Source: Costus lasius (taxonomy: Eukaryota > Streptophyta > Magnoliopsida > Zingiberales > Costaceae). From it: a DNA stretch of 64,000 nt. The DNA lies in assembly GCA_027563935.2 (NCBI GenBank), contig CM050451.1:33061565-33125564 (forward strand). Direction: 5' to 3'. Below, piece after piece: positions 33,740 to 46,000 of this stretch. The position numbers and the translations under genes are program-made. The notes under the pieces are model-generated. The model was not told the origin of the DNA, made no database searches, and saw only the letters and a program-made list of their open reading frames with translations. Every line of letters starts with the position of its first letter. Position 1 is the first letter of the stretch.

Positions 33740-35504
33740 CTAACCAGCCCATATGCCAGTATCACAAGTACTAGAGATGTTCCATATCCACTTTGGTACA
33801 TCAACTGGGACAACTATTTGAGCACATATCCAATCTGTCTCTAGGGACATTATCATGTAAGTACATAATCGCAGATGCAGACAAACATTGATAATGACAA
33901 TGCGCACCCTCACCAAGTCACCTACAAAAAAATGATGTGGCCTACGGTGCTCCTTGGCCTTCATCGCATTATGAGTGTTGCCCAAAAAGATACGATGTCG
34001 AACTTCGTCATGCTAACTAGCTATATGCTGGGCAAAGGAATATGCATATTCAGACAGATGGGACTCCATGGGTAGGTCATGCAGGTCAATGGGCTTGCAG
34101 GGTTGACGGCCCGTATGCGAATTCCGCCATGGGGAGAATGGAATCCCAAGACTTTGGGTGATCACCGATAAGGCACGGGAGCAAGTTACCCAAACTACGA
34201 TTAACCACCTCAGTTTGTCCATCAGATTGGGGGTGGTAAGCAGTGGAAAATTTCAGGGTGGTGCCCAATGGGGCCCAGAGTGAGCGCCAGAAGTGGCTAA
34301 TGAAGCCCGTGTCACGATCGGACACGATGGCGTGGGGAAGACCATGGAGACGGACAATCTCCCAAAATAAAAGGTGGGTGACATGGGTCGCATCCGCAAG
34401 GTATGAAATGTGCCATCTTCGTAAACCAATCTACAACCACGTAGATGGAGTCGAAGCGGGATGCAGTGCGGGGCTGTCCTAGGACGAAATCCATGCTGAG
34501 GTGGTGCCAAGGGCCATCAGCGACAGGTAACGGAGCATAGTGACCAGTGTTCGGGGGACGTGGCTTGGCCAGTTGGCAAGTGCCATAGTGGCACACGATG
34601 CGCTCCACGTCCTTGCGAAGGGAGGGACAGAAAAAGCGCCCCTCCGCCATGCCCAGAGTTTTGTCATGGCCATGGTGGCCGGCGACGTCACCCGCGTGCA
34701 GCTCGAGCAACAGATGATCTTGAAGCGATGTGCGGGGAATACACAAGCGATTCCCCAAAAAGAGATAGCCCTCATAGAGCTGGTAGGGAGACTCAGGGTT
34801 AGGGGCAAGAGTCAAGGGGCAAGGGTCAAGGGGCATGCACGGTGCCGAAGTCAAGGCAAGTGGCGTACTCCTCCTTAACATGGTCGAAGCTGTTGATGCG
34901 TGTTCTCATCACGCGATGACGTTTTCTGTGCCCGCCTTGTGATTAATCACAAAGGTGTACTGCTGTAGGTATTCGACCCACTTCGCATGGCGAGCACCCA
35001 ACTTCTTCTTGGCGCTAAGAAAGGACAAGGCCTAGTGGTCGCTATAGAGGACAAACTCACGGTGGAGGAGATAGTGCCTCCACTGTCGAAGCGACTGGAC
35101 AATGGCATAAAATTCCTTGTCGTATGTTGAGTAACGCTGGCGGACATCGTTCAACTTCTCACTAAAGAAGGCGATTGGAAGGCCTTCTTGACTCAGGGTT
35201 CCTCCGATACCGGTACCAGAGGCATCGCACTCGATTTCGAAGACTTTTGAAAAGTGTGGGAGTTGGAGAACAAGAGCTGTGGTTATGGCATCCTTAAGGG
35301 TCTCAAAGGCGCGTTGAGTGGTGGCGGTCCACTCAAAGTCCTCCTTAGACAAACGCTGGGTCAGGGGGTGGCAATCGTGCTAAAACCCCGAATGAAATGA
35401 CAATAAAAGCCCGCGAGGCGCAAAAAGCTACGGACTTTGAACACGGTACGAGGTTCGGGCCAATGCCGGATGGCTTCGACATTGGCCGGGTGACGCAGCG
35501 AACA
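33740..35504 (-). pseudogene. Ty3/gypsy chromovirus pol remnant (RT end, RNase H, integrase)
   Basis: Reading leftwards, 35504-35353 encodes the end of reverse transcriptase. 35352 to about 34900 is RNase H, with CDASGTGIGGTLSQ and a stop in place of Gln after the SDH motif. 34881 onward is the integrase zinc finger (HAGDVAGHHGHDKT, then CHYGTC) and core (SMDFV, then SDRDTGF and AYHPQSDGQTE). 33985-33740 is the integrase C-terminal part (FVGDLVRV). At least one frameshift lies near 34370-34410, with several stops. Motifs fit the Reina/CRM side of plant chromoviruses. Gag, protease and most of RT are missing. Confidence 0.8.
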
Positions 35505-36302
35505 TGTAGGAGGGTTCCTTAGGTCAGTACTCTACGGTAGGGAGACTATGATGCAGAAATCTGAGAGAGGGTCTGGAGACAAGGGAAAAGAAACGCGCAG
35601 CGTACGATGGAAACCCATGGAGAAAACTGAAGAAATAGCGCTAGATGTGACTTGAGCAACACTCGGAGCGAGATCAAACCACGGATCGAATCACTAATGG
35701 AAAAACACTCACCTCGATCGCATAGCCAATTTTCTGTTGCAAGCACGCACGTGCGGGTTCTTCACGATGCTACGGCAACCAAGCACTCTTGCTCGTCCAA
35801 GACGCAAACGCCGCGGAATGAAATGCAAAGGACCCGACGCCCTAGTGGGGTTCGCCGGGTGTTTTGATTGAAAGCTGTAAAGAGGAGTACAAGGAGAACA
35901 TGGGGTGAGGGGACTCTAGGCGAGCTCCTCGGAGTTTTGTTGGACCTAGGCTTCCCGTGGAGGAAGCGCTATTACAATATCAACTAAACTACAAAGCATA
36001 GCCTCAGCCCTCTTTTATAGAACAAGAGGGAAGAGGAGATCACATGACCCTCACATGAAGGTTGGTAGATAAGACAACAAACATTTAGCTTCCTAAAGAA
36101 GGTCAAGATACCTTCTAACAACCTGAAAAGTAACCTACCTAAAAGCAAACAACTAACTTCTGTATGGAAAGATGCCGAGGTTCCGGGGCGCGTGAGCTGG
36201 GGCGTTGGGCCGTTGAATGGGCCGTCTCCGGTGGACTACACCATCTCCGAACAGGCTACCACAAAGCAGCAGAACTTGTTGATTGTGGGCAAGTTTTAGA
36301 CA
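35505..36302 (-). repeat. Ty3/gypsy-like LTR, right
   Basis: Begins with the same TGTAGGAGGG as 32749 and has a minus-strand TATA-like CTATAAAAGAGG near 36010. The two LTRs share layout but are clearly diverged. The right end at 36302 is a guess (TGTCTAAAAC on the minus strand). It abuts the broken RT directly, so either an internal deletion or a second element is involved. I could not find a target-site duplication. Confidence 0.4.
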
Positions 36303-36772
36303 TTGGTGGTGGTGTCCTGGGCCGAGTTGACGACCCGGTTGTTGTAACGGTCGGCGGTAAGACCGTGGTTGGAGGTCGGGTCTCGGGGCGGCTCCCTAGC
36401 AATGTGCAGCGGATGAAGGGATGTCGTTGACGCAGGAGAAGCCACGTTGTTGGAGCAGATGGGGCAGGTTGTGGCTGTAGAAGGGCTTATCATGCCCATG
36501 AAACGGTCCGGGGGGTGCGAGGAGCGTTGCGAGCGATGAACGGGGTGGAAAACCACCTCTTTAGGCTTTCTGGGGCTGAACACGGCCTGGCCATGCTTGT
36601 CGTCATGGTCGTGTTCAGTATCTGGAATCTGCACAGAGGTGGGCACGGCTGGCGGTACGGGCGTGCTGGTAACCTGCGAATTCATCACGGCCGTGTCCTC
36701 TGTCATGGTCTGGCCGTGTTGGGATCGAGCAGGTTTCACGGCAGTGCCATAAATAGTTTCATGGCCCGTGAT
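36303..36772 (-). other. Unidentified segment with a 147-codon frame
   Basis: A minus-strand frame (36739 to 36296) runs through most of this GC-rich segment and stops a few bases inside the neighbouring LTR-like sequence. It is rich in Pro, Ser, Thr and His and contains HRSQRSSHPPDRF, which faintly recalls the linker after copia integrase. I do not recognise it and cannot exclude chance. Downstream, homology to the Athila-like tail begins at 36773. Confidence 0.3.
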
Positions 36773-37451
36773 TTGGGAAAAGGAAATCCAAATCCATGAG
36801 AAAGAATGACTCCCCTACTTGGCACTGTATAAAATAAACAGTGGGACCTAAAGACATAGGTTGAAGTCCACAAAAAGAAAAAAGAATAACTCCTCTTCTT
36901 GGCATTGTGTTCACAATGGTACCTAAGACAAGAGTTGAAGTTCATTGCAAAAGTGTGTATCTATGTAGATGTATGCCAAGAGAGAGTTCCTTTGACATTG
37001 ACTCCTCTGTCTCAAGAAAATTATTTCTACCTATGAGATATGAGTTCTATTATGTGTGGTTATGTGACCAACATACTCTAAATTCGTCATCGGAAAAAGG
37101 GTGGTAATCGATTTAGAGAATGTCAAGACAAAAAAAAGAGTGGAAAAGGATTTTGGAAATCCTATTCCTGTAAACAAAAACATATTGGATGAAAATCTCA
37201 AAAATAAGATTAATTCATGAGGTTGAAATTCTATTACTATGCATATTGCAAAATTTTATTCGATTGAACTTTTGAGTCTTAAAGATAAATTTCAAAAGAT
37301 GATGTATTTACTTGAAAATTTTGTATGGGATTAATGAAATTTTCTATGGATGATTATATTTTTGAAATTTATTCGTCATGTGAACATTTATTTTTTTGGT
37401 ATTGATTTCTTTATTTGCTTGAGGACAAGCAAAGTTTGAGCCTTATGTGTT
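36773..37451 (+). mobile_element. Athila/Tat-like internal 3' tail, copy 1
   Basis: Non-coding sequence that recurs at 55152-55831 and, in part, at 56200-56814. Near its end, TTGCTTGAGGACAAGCAAAG is the motif that usually sits before the polypurine tract of Athila/Tat elements. It lies upstream of an LTR that also serves the gag-protease region as a 5' LTR, so it is the end of another unit. Its own upstream part is missing. Confidence 0.65.
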
Positions 37452-39351
37452 TGATGACTCTAAATTTCATAGTGTTTTTCATACTTATTTGGTAATCTTT
37501 TGAACCATAATCTTACTCTTTTGCTTTGTTTTTATACTTTTGTTACCAAATGCTTCAGAATCTACACCATCTTTGGTTTTTGATCAATTTTAGGTAAAAA
37601 GACACTATTTTGAGGCATTTTCGAGCAAAATCAAATACATGAAAGAGTTACCATCATCAATAGGAGTCCACATAACAAATTTCACGCAAATCAGAGCAAA
37701 AGACCAAAATACGGCAGTGCCGTAATATATATTACGGTACCGTATTATGGTACAATACCGTAAGATCGGAGCACCTGCCGTATTTTGGTGGATTTTCAAA
37801 TCAGAGAATTGTCTTTATTTTACGGCACTGTCGTAAAGCATTACACTGCTGTAATTTGGATCGCTTCAGAACAAAGACACTTGCCGAAATTACGGCAGTG
37901 CCGTAAACCATTCCACGTGCCATATTTCCCAGGTGATTCAGACCAGAGAACTCATCCGATTTTATGGCACAGTTGAGAAGCTTTTTACGAGCCATAATTT
38001 TGACACAGGGTTCACAGAACCAAAATACGGCACTGCCGTAAAATATTTTACGGCCGTAATTTCCATTCAAAAACGCGATTTTTACGGACCCGAAACTTGC
38101 GCGGACCATATCTTTTAATCTAGACCTCCAAATTGAGATCCAAAAGATGCTGCGGACTCGTCTTTAGGTGGAGAAGATACAAAAGTAAAAGCACGAATTT
38201 TTATCCAGTATTGATGGAGCAATCGAGAGAGGGGCAGAATTGCTAGGGTTCGTCGGTTCTCAGCCTACAGACCACCTCCGGCCACGAAATTTGATAGAGA
38301 GCTTCGCCTAGTGAAGGAGAACGTGCATCTGAAGTTCAAAGTAAAAGGATTTTGATTCGAGGAGAAATCAATGAAATAGCAGTGACAGCGCTGTTATAGG
38401 CAATTACAGTGCTGTAATTTCATTACAGCACTGTTCTGTAACTCTTCCCATCTTCTTTTCGATTCCTATTCATACAAAAACATGTTTTGTTGTTATTCCT
38501 TCATCATGGTAGCTTAATCTTTCTTTAGGACATGGGGGTGTAATCTCTTTGTTTCTTAATGACTAGAAAACCCTAATTTTGTCAAACTAATTATATTGTG
38601 ATAATTTTACATTTGTGATTAATTGCTCTTTAATTCTCCCTAGTTTTATAAATATCAGCATATTTTAGAATTTTGCAAAATATACTGAGAAGTTGTTTGC
38701 TTGAATTTCTGAACCCTAGGAATTATCAAGTTTGGAATTATCGTAAGAGATTAGGTTGTTCTTCGAACTCTAATTCTTAGAGAAATTTAATGCCTTGTTT
38801 ATTTTATTATTCTTTGAATTGAGTTAATATTTTAGACTTGATTTGATGCTGCAAGAGATTGAGTATCGAGTCGTTAGAGAACCTTGAGTAATACTTGGGT
38901 TAAGACTCTGATGCACGAGAGTGATCTTGAGTTTCCACTTGAGGTTGTCAACTTTAGAATTCGGATGCACGAGAGTGGTCCTTGAGTTCTTAGTTGATGG
39001 TTTACCTATTTTCTGCATTGAATAGGTCTTGCATGAGAGTGAAAATCGGTTCTTTGTACGACTGTTTGCGTGAGAACGAAACAATTTATTTGTGAGGTAA
39101 ACTATACCTTTATCATGATAAAATTGGATTGACAGACACTTATCTTAATCTAGCCATTAGAAATTAAAGTAGATGAACCCCTAGTCCCGATCCCTTCTCT
39201 GATATTTTCTCCGTGTTCTTTTTGATAGTTTGATTCACTATTTTTCGATTGCCTAGCTAGCGAGAATTCAATTATTCAGTACTTAGCAACAAGGTCTCTG
39301 TGGTTCGATATCTATTTTATTATTTCGAGTATCCGTGGACTTGCGGACACA
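37452..39351 (+). repeat. Athila/Tat-like LTR (complete)
   Basis: About 1.9 kb from TGATGACTC to GGACACA, ending nine bases before the primer site. The left half carries a cluster of palindromes built on TACGGCAGTGCCGTA (37710-38430). Partial copies lie at 55832 and 56815. Boundaries come from the primer site on the right and from the point where PPT-type sequence ends on the left, so the start may be off by a few bases. Confidence 0.7.
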
Positions 39352-39360
39352 ATAAGTTTT

Positions 39361-39378
39361 TGGCGCCATTGCTGGGGA
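39361..39378 (+). other. Primer binding site of the Athila-like element
   Basis: TGGCGCCATTGCTGGGGA matches the TGGCGCCGTTGCCGGGGA-type primer site of Athila/Tat elements with two transitions. Confidence 0.85.
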
Positions 39379-39511
39379 CCTTGTTTTTGTTGATATTGAA
39401 GATATTGAGAGTATTTCTAGACTAGGTTTTTATTTACTATTTTTTTTGTTATTTATTTACTTACTGTTTACTTTCTGTTTTTCTTGAAATCACTTGATCT
39501 ACCTACTTTGC
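39379..39511 (+). other. Short leader of the Athila-like element
   Basis: A T-rich leader of about 130 bp between primer site and gag ATG. No other feature seen. Confidence 0.6.
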
Positions 39512-39536
39512 ATGAGCAGGAGTCTTAGGTCAGGAC
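39512..39536 (+). pseudogene. Athila-like gag, first 25 nt
   Basis: The ATG at 39512 begins MSRSLRSG; the ninth codon is split by element D and completes at 51898 as Pro, followed by LVPFDPEINKTLR. The shared AGGAC (39532-39536, 51893-51897) is D's target-site duplication. So D landed 25 nt into gag. Confidence 0.8.
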
Positions 39537-41232
39537 TGTTGGGGTATGCCCTTAAGGCTAATGTTTGAGGCCTTGGGATTGTATCAGTATCATGTATAAA
39601 CTCTATGTTTATGAAGGCAATGGTTGTTATTCAGGTTGTTACATTATCTGCTGCAATATGTATACTTCTGAATAATGTCTCAATGCTATTCAGCTAGGCT
39701 GATATGCACTTTAGTCCTTAGTCGAGATATCTTGGTGAACATGAGACAGCCTTGATATGATTGAGACTAATATGTGTTCTAATCTTATAGGATGCTTCGA
39801 GCATGGAATAAGATGTAGACTCATAGGTACATTGGATGTACTGGACAGACCCTACTAGGATATTCGATTGCTTGTCACAATGTGAATAATCCTTATATGC
39901 AACAAGTGGCATATTTCCTCTGACTTGAGATCACTTGTGTTTCTAAATGATGATTGTCATTGTTTTGAGGTAGTTCGATATCATTTGAAACATAATGGTT
40001 ATAGACTGTCTTGGATAATGATCATGAGTCAGGTTAGGACACTAGTGATAGATATAGGATTGCCGTCTCCTTGATAGGAGTGTGATGTTCCAAAGGGGCC
40101 CCCCCTGGATGAGATGATTGAGAAAGTGTATGGCCATACCCAGATGACTATGTTCATCTGATCTAATCTTGCTCATCATATTGGAGCTACAGGCTTGACA
40201 CGCTTGTCCAATAAGAACATCAAGTGGCAAAGGAAACATGTATGCCTAGTGAAGTGGATTCACACTTGTGCTGTGGTTTGGGTGTAGTCTTGGAAGACTC
40301 TTTCCTTTGTATTGGGAGACAGTGATGTGTTGCTAGATACCCCTCACTGATCGTGATAACGTAAGTTATCGTTACCGACATTTAAAGGAAACTCTTAGGG
40401 TCGCACAATTTGATGATATGGCTTACTTAAGTCAGATCGTGTGGACTGAATTGTCTTGGTTCAGTTTAAAGGGATTTAATCTCTGATTGTAAGTGAGATC
40501 TGGTATGATCATGTTTGATTGATTAGAGCTTGAGATCGGTAAGCTTCGATCGAGAGTATAGATGCTAGATCGGTGAGATCAAGAGCATCAAGAGATGAAA
40601 GGTTAGATCTTGAACTATTTGGTTCAATGAGATCTAGACCATGGCTTGGGCTGATTTGATTTGGTCTTTGAACCAAATGCAATTGAACCGTGGCTTGGTT
40701 CAAAGAGGAGAAAAGGTGCGATCGGTTCACTTGGAGTGAACGCATGGATGATCGCATGAACGCTTGGAGTTAAGGGCTTTCTATATTTGGAAAGTCGGTT
40801 TTCCCATTTGTGAAAACGCCTCCACGTTTGAGTGGAACCTCTCGATTTTCGGTTTTGAGACATCCTCTTGCCTCTTCTCTCTCGACGACACACTCTCATG
40901 TGAAGAAGGTTAACGCCTTGGAGAAAGTTAAGCCAAGCGAGACTTCATCTTTCATTCCTTTCCATTCGACAAGGAAACCTTGGACCCTTGCTAGCACAAG
41001 GAACGCTAAGGGAGTAGGCGATCTTCATCTTGTGTGTGAACTCTTTGAAGGAGATCAACGTTGTTCTCTTCTTCCAACACGCCATTCGAATCAATGGCTA
41101 TGGTATGAATCCAAACTTTATCAAGTTGATCATATGTTCTTGCGAAAGTTTTGAAACCCTTGCTTCCGCTATGAAAGTTTTATATGCGCCTCCTATTAGG
41201 GTTTCGCCCCCCCTTGATTTAGGGGACTTTCA
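39537..41232 (+). repeat. Element D 5' LTR
   Basis: Complete 1696-bp LTR from TGTTGGGG to GACTTTCA. Confidence 0.95.
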
Positions 41233-41234
41233 AT

Positions 41235-41249
41235 TGGTATCAGAGCCAG
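41235..41249 (+). other. Primer binding site of element D
   Basis: TGGTATCAGAGCCAG, the longest match to plant initiator-Met tRNA among the copies here. Confidence 0.92.
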
Positions 41250-43036
41250 TTATCGTTTGAATCATATGATTGCTTGATGTTATTGTGTGATCCATGTTTG
41301 CGCTTATGCTTAGATCTAACGTTTATTACATGCGAAAATACATGTATGATGTATGTTACTCTTTGGCGCATGTATTGGCGCATGTTGTTGTTTTGTCAAA
41401 AAAAACTTAACTTGCGCGCCCATCATTAGATCTAAGCGCCTACTATAAACCCTTAGACGGGTTGATAGGGTTGAAGTCATCAGCCGAGTTTAGATCCAAA
41501 CAGTCTGATCAGACCATCTGACAGCCTAGATGGGTCAACCAGATGGCACCTATGCACAAGCATGAGGTGGCTATAGGTCGACTGCATCAAGAGCGTGTAG
41601 CGAGGTCTGGTTGAGACAACCAGTGAACGCGCATGAGTTAGGCCCGGGGTCACACCCGCTTGCCAGAACTCGTGAGGGTCGTTCAGCCCAAGGCATGCAT
41701 GGTTGACCATTAGGTCAACTCAAGTCAGTTAGGACTTGGTGCATGCAAGGGCAGTGGATCTGACTAGACATGATGAGTGGATCCCTATTAATGGACCGTT
41801 GTAAGGTAGTAGGGAAAATAAGAAAAATAAAATTGATGCCAATGGGTTTTCGAAAATTTTATTTCTTATCTTGGATCACATGTTCATTGCATACCATGAT
41901 GAGTGTCTATTTCATCTTATGTGGGTTGCCCTTTTAATGTGTGCTCTGCTGGGGCCTGCGTGCCTGGATTAAATTGTAAATTAATTTTATTGTGATCTGC
42001 GCATCACATGTTATTTAATTTATAAAGTGTAATTGACCTGCGAGTCAATCTTGTCTAGATAGATTAAATTGTAATTTAATCAGACAAGAGCACAGAGCAC
42101 ACATGGCAGAGGCGCATGCAGCTTGAGGCTTAACCAGGTGGGAGGTCCAGAGTTTGACTCTGGGATAGGCGCATTTACCTGGTGGGCACACCTGAGCTGC
42201 AGTGGGCGCTTGGGCCCTGGGTTGGGCCAGATGAGATGCAAAAGACCCAAGAAGAGCTCAAGTGAAGACTTAAGTTAATTAAGGTCTTACCTAGGCTTAT
42301 TGGGCGTTTACCACATAAGATCAGCATGCTTTCTACTTATTGTTTATATATTTAGAACTGCATGATTTATTCTTCTGCTATCACCATAGGATTTGAATGA
42401 TAGTAAGAAGATAAAAGACCGTTAAAATCCAACATTAAAATATCAAGCACGTAAGCCTTCTGACGCGAAACCTCACTGTTCTGACTATCGTTGGGGCCGT
42501 GTTGTACCCACTCAGTGGGCACGCCCATCTATCTTCAGACGGTGTGTGATTACACCTGCGTGTTACAGAGAAGGGATTTATCGCTTCTCGTTGCTCAGCA
42601 TAGCACGTGGTGGTCCAGGGAGTAGGTCAGGTCAGCTTGACCATGTAAAGCTACATATGGAGCATATGTTAGCTATATGGAGGCAGCCATCTGTGGGATC
42701 AGAGACTGTGTTGTACCAACTCAGTTGGCACAGTCTGCTGGATTGCCCAGATGAAGGGGAATCGCACGGGTTGGCGATTGGCAGGGATTGCCTACCAGAA
42801 ACTAGTGCTTGTACTCTCTGTGCATCTTATCTCGCCTGAGCGGGACGCGGAGACCAAGTATGAAATCTGGATCCCATCTCACTAAAAGAGTGTTACTCTT
42901 TCGGACTGTTTAATGGATTTTTCAGTCAGATAAAATAGTGAGAAAAGAATCTTTCTTAAGTCCTGGATTGATTCTAAACATTGATACTGACCTTGCTGTT
43001 CTTGCATTGTTGTAGATTACTGCAGCAACGAACACC
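41250..43036 (+). other. Leader of element D
   Basis: The tRNA-like A box is at 42104-42115; the B-box position (42151-42161) is degraded to AGTTTGACTCT. H1 is at 42498-42523, and H2 at 42704-42735 with a perfect 7-bp outer stem. The three-way junction is at 42878-42942 with third stem GACTG/CAGTC (42904-42908, 42923-42927). No gene. Confidence 0.85.
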
Positions 43037-46000
43037 ACGAATTTCAATGTGCGATCCCTACTGGAAAGGGAGAAGTTTGCTGGGCCAAACTTCTCAGACT
43101 GGTACGGACACCTTAAGATTGTTCTTAAGGCAGAGAGGAAACTGTATGTCCTCGAGACGGCTATACCGCCTCAACCCGCTACGAACGCCGCAAGGGCGAT
43201 TCGGGAAGCCTATGAAAAGCATGTCAATGATAGCATTGATGTCGCTTGCCTGATGCTTGCGTCTATGACGCCAGAGTTGCAACGTCAGCATGAGGATCTA
43301 TCTGCTATACAGATTATAGCAAACCTCAAGATGCTGTATGCTGCACAGGCTAGGACTGAACGCTACAATTTGACTAAGCTTTTTTTTCAGAGCAAACTGA
43401 CTGAAGGGAGTCCAGTGGGAGCTCACGTGCTCAAGATGATTGGGTACAAAGAGGCTCTAGAGAAACTGGGACATACCATCAATCAGGAGCTTGCTGTAGA
43501 CATCATTCTTCAGTCTCTCCCGGCCTCTTTCGATCCGTTCATTATTAATTTCAATATGAACAAGATCGACTGTACCCGGCAGAGTTACTGAATATGCTCT
43601 TGACTACAGAGTTGACTCTAAAGGGAAAGCCTTCAACCTCTGTCTTGATGGTTCCTTCCAGGAATAAGAAGAAGGGGAAGAAGGGCAAAGCCCCTGTCAA
43701 GAGCTACAACAAGGCTCTGAAACAAAAGGTTAAGCGGTCGAAGGAATACAGATGTTTCCATTGTGGCCAGCTGGGTCACTGGAAAAAGGACTGTAAAGCG
43801 CTCCAAGGAGACAAGAAGGGAAGCATTGCTTCTGGCTCAGGTATATTTGTGACTGAAGTCATGATATCTTCTTCTTCTATTTCATGGGTGTTGGACACTG
43901 CATGTGGAGTTCACATTTGTTCAAATGTACAGGAACTCAAGAGAAGAAGACAGGTGGGACAGCATGAGGTGGACCTACGAGTTGGAAACGGAGCACGGGT
44001 TGCTGCTGTTGCTGTAGGAGAATATCACATCTCATTACCATCTGGACTTGTATTAGAATTGAACAATTGTTATTTTGAACCTAGCATAACGAAAAATATT
44101 ATCTCTATTCCTACACTTGTCAGGAAAGGGTTTTCCTTTGAATGCAATATTTTAAAGTGTGTTATTTCTTATGATAATATTGTTTATGCTACTGGATCAA
44201 TTAACAATGGGTTATTCATGTTGGAAATGGAATATTCTATACAAAATATTGATAATAAGAAAGCCAAGTATGCTGATGACAGCACCTTGCTATGGCATAG
44301 TCGTTTAGGCCATATTAACGAGAAACGCATTAAGTGGTTGCATGATCATGGACTGCTGGGATCATTCTCCTATGAGGAGATTGATACATGCAAAGCTTGT
44401 TTAATGGGTAAAATGACGAAAGCTCCTTTTCTTCACAAAGGTCAAAGGGCTTCAAGTTTACTTGACCTTATACACAGTGATGTGTGTGGGCCATTTAGTA
44501 AACATGCCAGAGGTGGCTTTTCGTACTTCATTACCTTTACTGATGATTTCAGTAGATATGCATATGTCTATCTAATGAGACATAAAAGTGAATCTTTTGA
44601 CTAGTTCAAAGAGTTCAAAAATGAAGTACAGAATCAGCTAGGCCGAAATATCAAGACACTTCGCTCAGATCGAGGTGGAGAATACTTGAGTCATGAGTTT
44701 ACTGACTATCTGAAGGAGTGTGGGATTATCTCACAGCTCACTCCGCCAGGAACACCGCAATGGAATGGTGTGTCCGAGAGGAGAAATAGAACCTTACTGG
44801 ATATGGTTCGTTCTATGATGAGTCAGGCTACTCTACCTTACTCCTTTTGGGGATTTGCACTGGAAACAGCTGCAAAGGTACTAAACCGAGTGCCATCCAA
44901 GGCAGTTTCAAAGACTCCATATGAGTTATGGTATGGGAAACAGCCGAGCTTGACATTTATCAAGATTTGGGGTTGCGAGGCTTATGTCAAAAAGCTCGCC
45001 TCTGGGAAACTAGAGAGCAGATCTGAGAAATGTATCTTTGTCGGTTACCCTAAGGAAACTAAGGGTTATTATTTCTACGATCCCAAACAGAACAAGGTAT
45101 TTGTTGCTCGGACGGCCATTTTTCTTGAGAAGGAATTTCTTCTGCAAGAGGCCAGTGGGAGAGAAATAAAGCTGGATGAGAATCCAGAGGAAGGACAAAG
45201 TAGTCAAGCACAGTTGGATGAGCATGAGCCAGTAGAACAGGTTATTGAACAACCTAAGGCTCAGATATCACGGGAACCGCGAAGATCGGGAAGGATCCGT
45301 CGACAGCCTGAGCGCTATGACGGAGTCTACATCATTGATCATGATGAACCCCTCACTTATGCGGATGCGGTCAATGGACCGGAATCAGCAAGATGGCTTG
45401 AAGCTATGCGAGCTGAGATGGACTCCATGTCAGATAACCAAGTCTGGGATTTGGTTGATCCGCCTCCGGGAATAATCCCTATAGGCTGTAAATGGATCTT
45501 CAAGAAGAAGATTGACATGGATGGTAACGTGGTTACCTATAAAGGCAGGCTAGTTGCGAAAGGTTTCAAACAAATCTACGGGATAGATTATGATGAAACT
45601 TTCTCTCCTGTAGCCATGTTCAAGTCTATTCGGATCATTCTCGCAATAGCAGCATATTATGATTATGAGATATGGCAAATGGATGTGAAGACTGCTTTCC
45701 TTAATGGAAATCTGCAGGAGGATGTGTATATGACACAACCTGAAGGTTTCACAAATCCTTCAGATCGTCATAAAATATGCAAGTTGAAGAAGTCCATTTA
45801 TGGACTTAAGCAAGCATCTAGAAGCTGGAATATTCGTTTTGATGAATCAATCTGTGAATTTGGTTTCATCAAGAATGAAGATGACCCGTGTGTATATAAG
45901 AGGTTTAGTGGGAGCGTGATTACTTTCCTAGTCCTCTACGTCGATGATATCTTAATCATTGGAAATGATATTCCTGAACTACATGCGGTTAAGGCATGGT

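Noticed and set aside
35505..36302. Treating the right gypsy-like LTR as a clean solo LTR insertion.
   Set aside because: The flanks GAACA and TTGGT do not match, and RT sequence does not resume on the far side.
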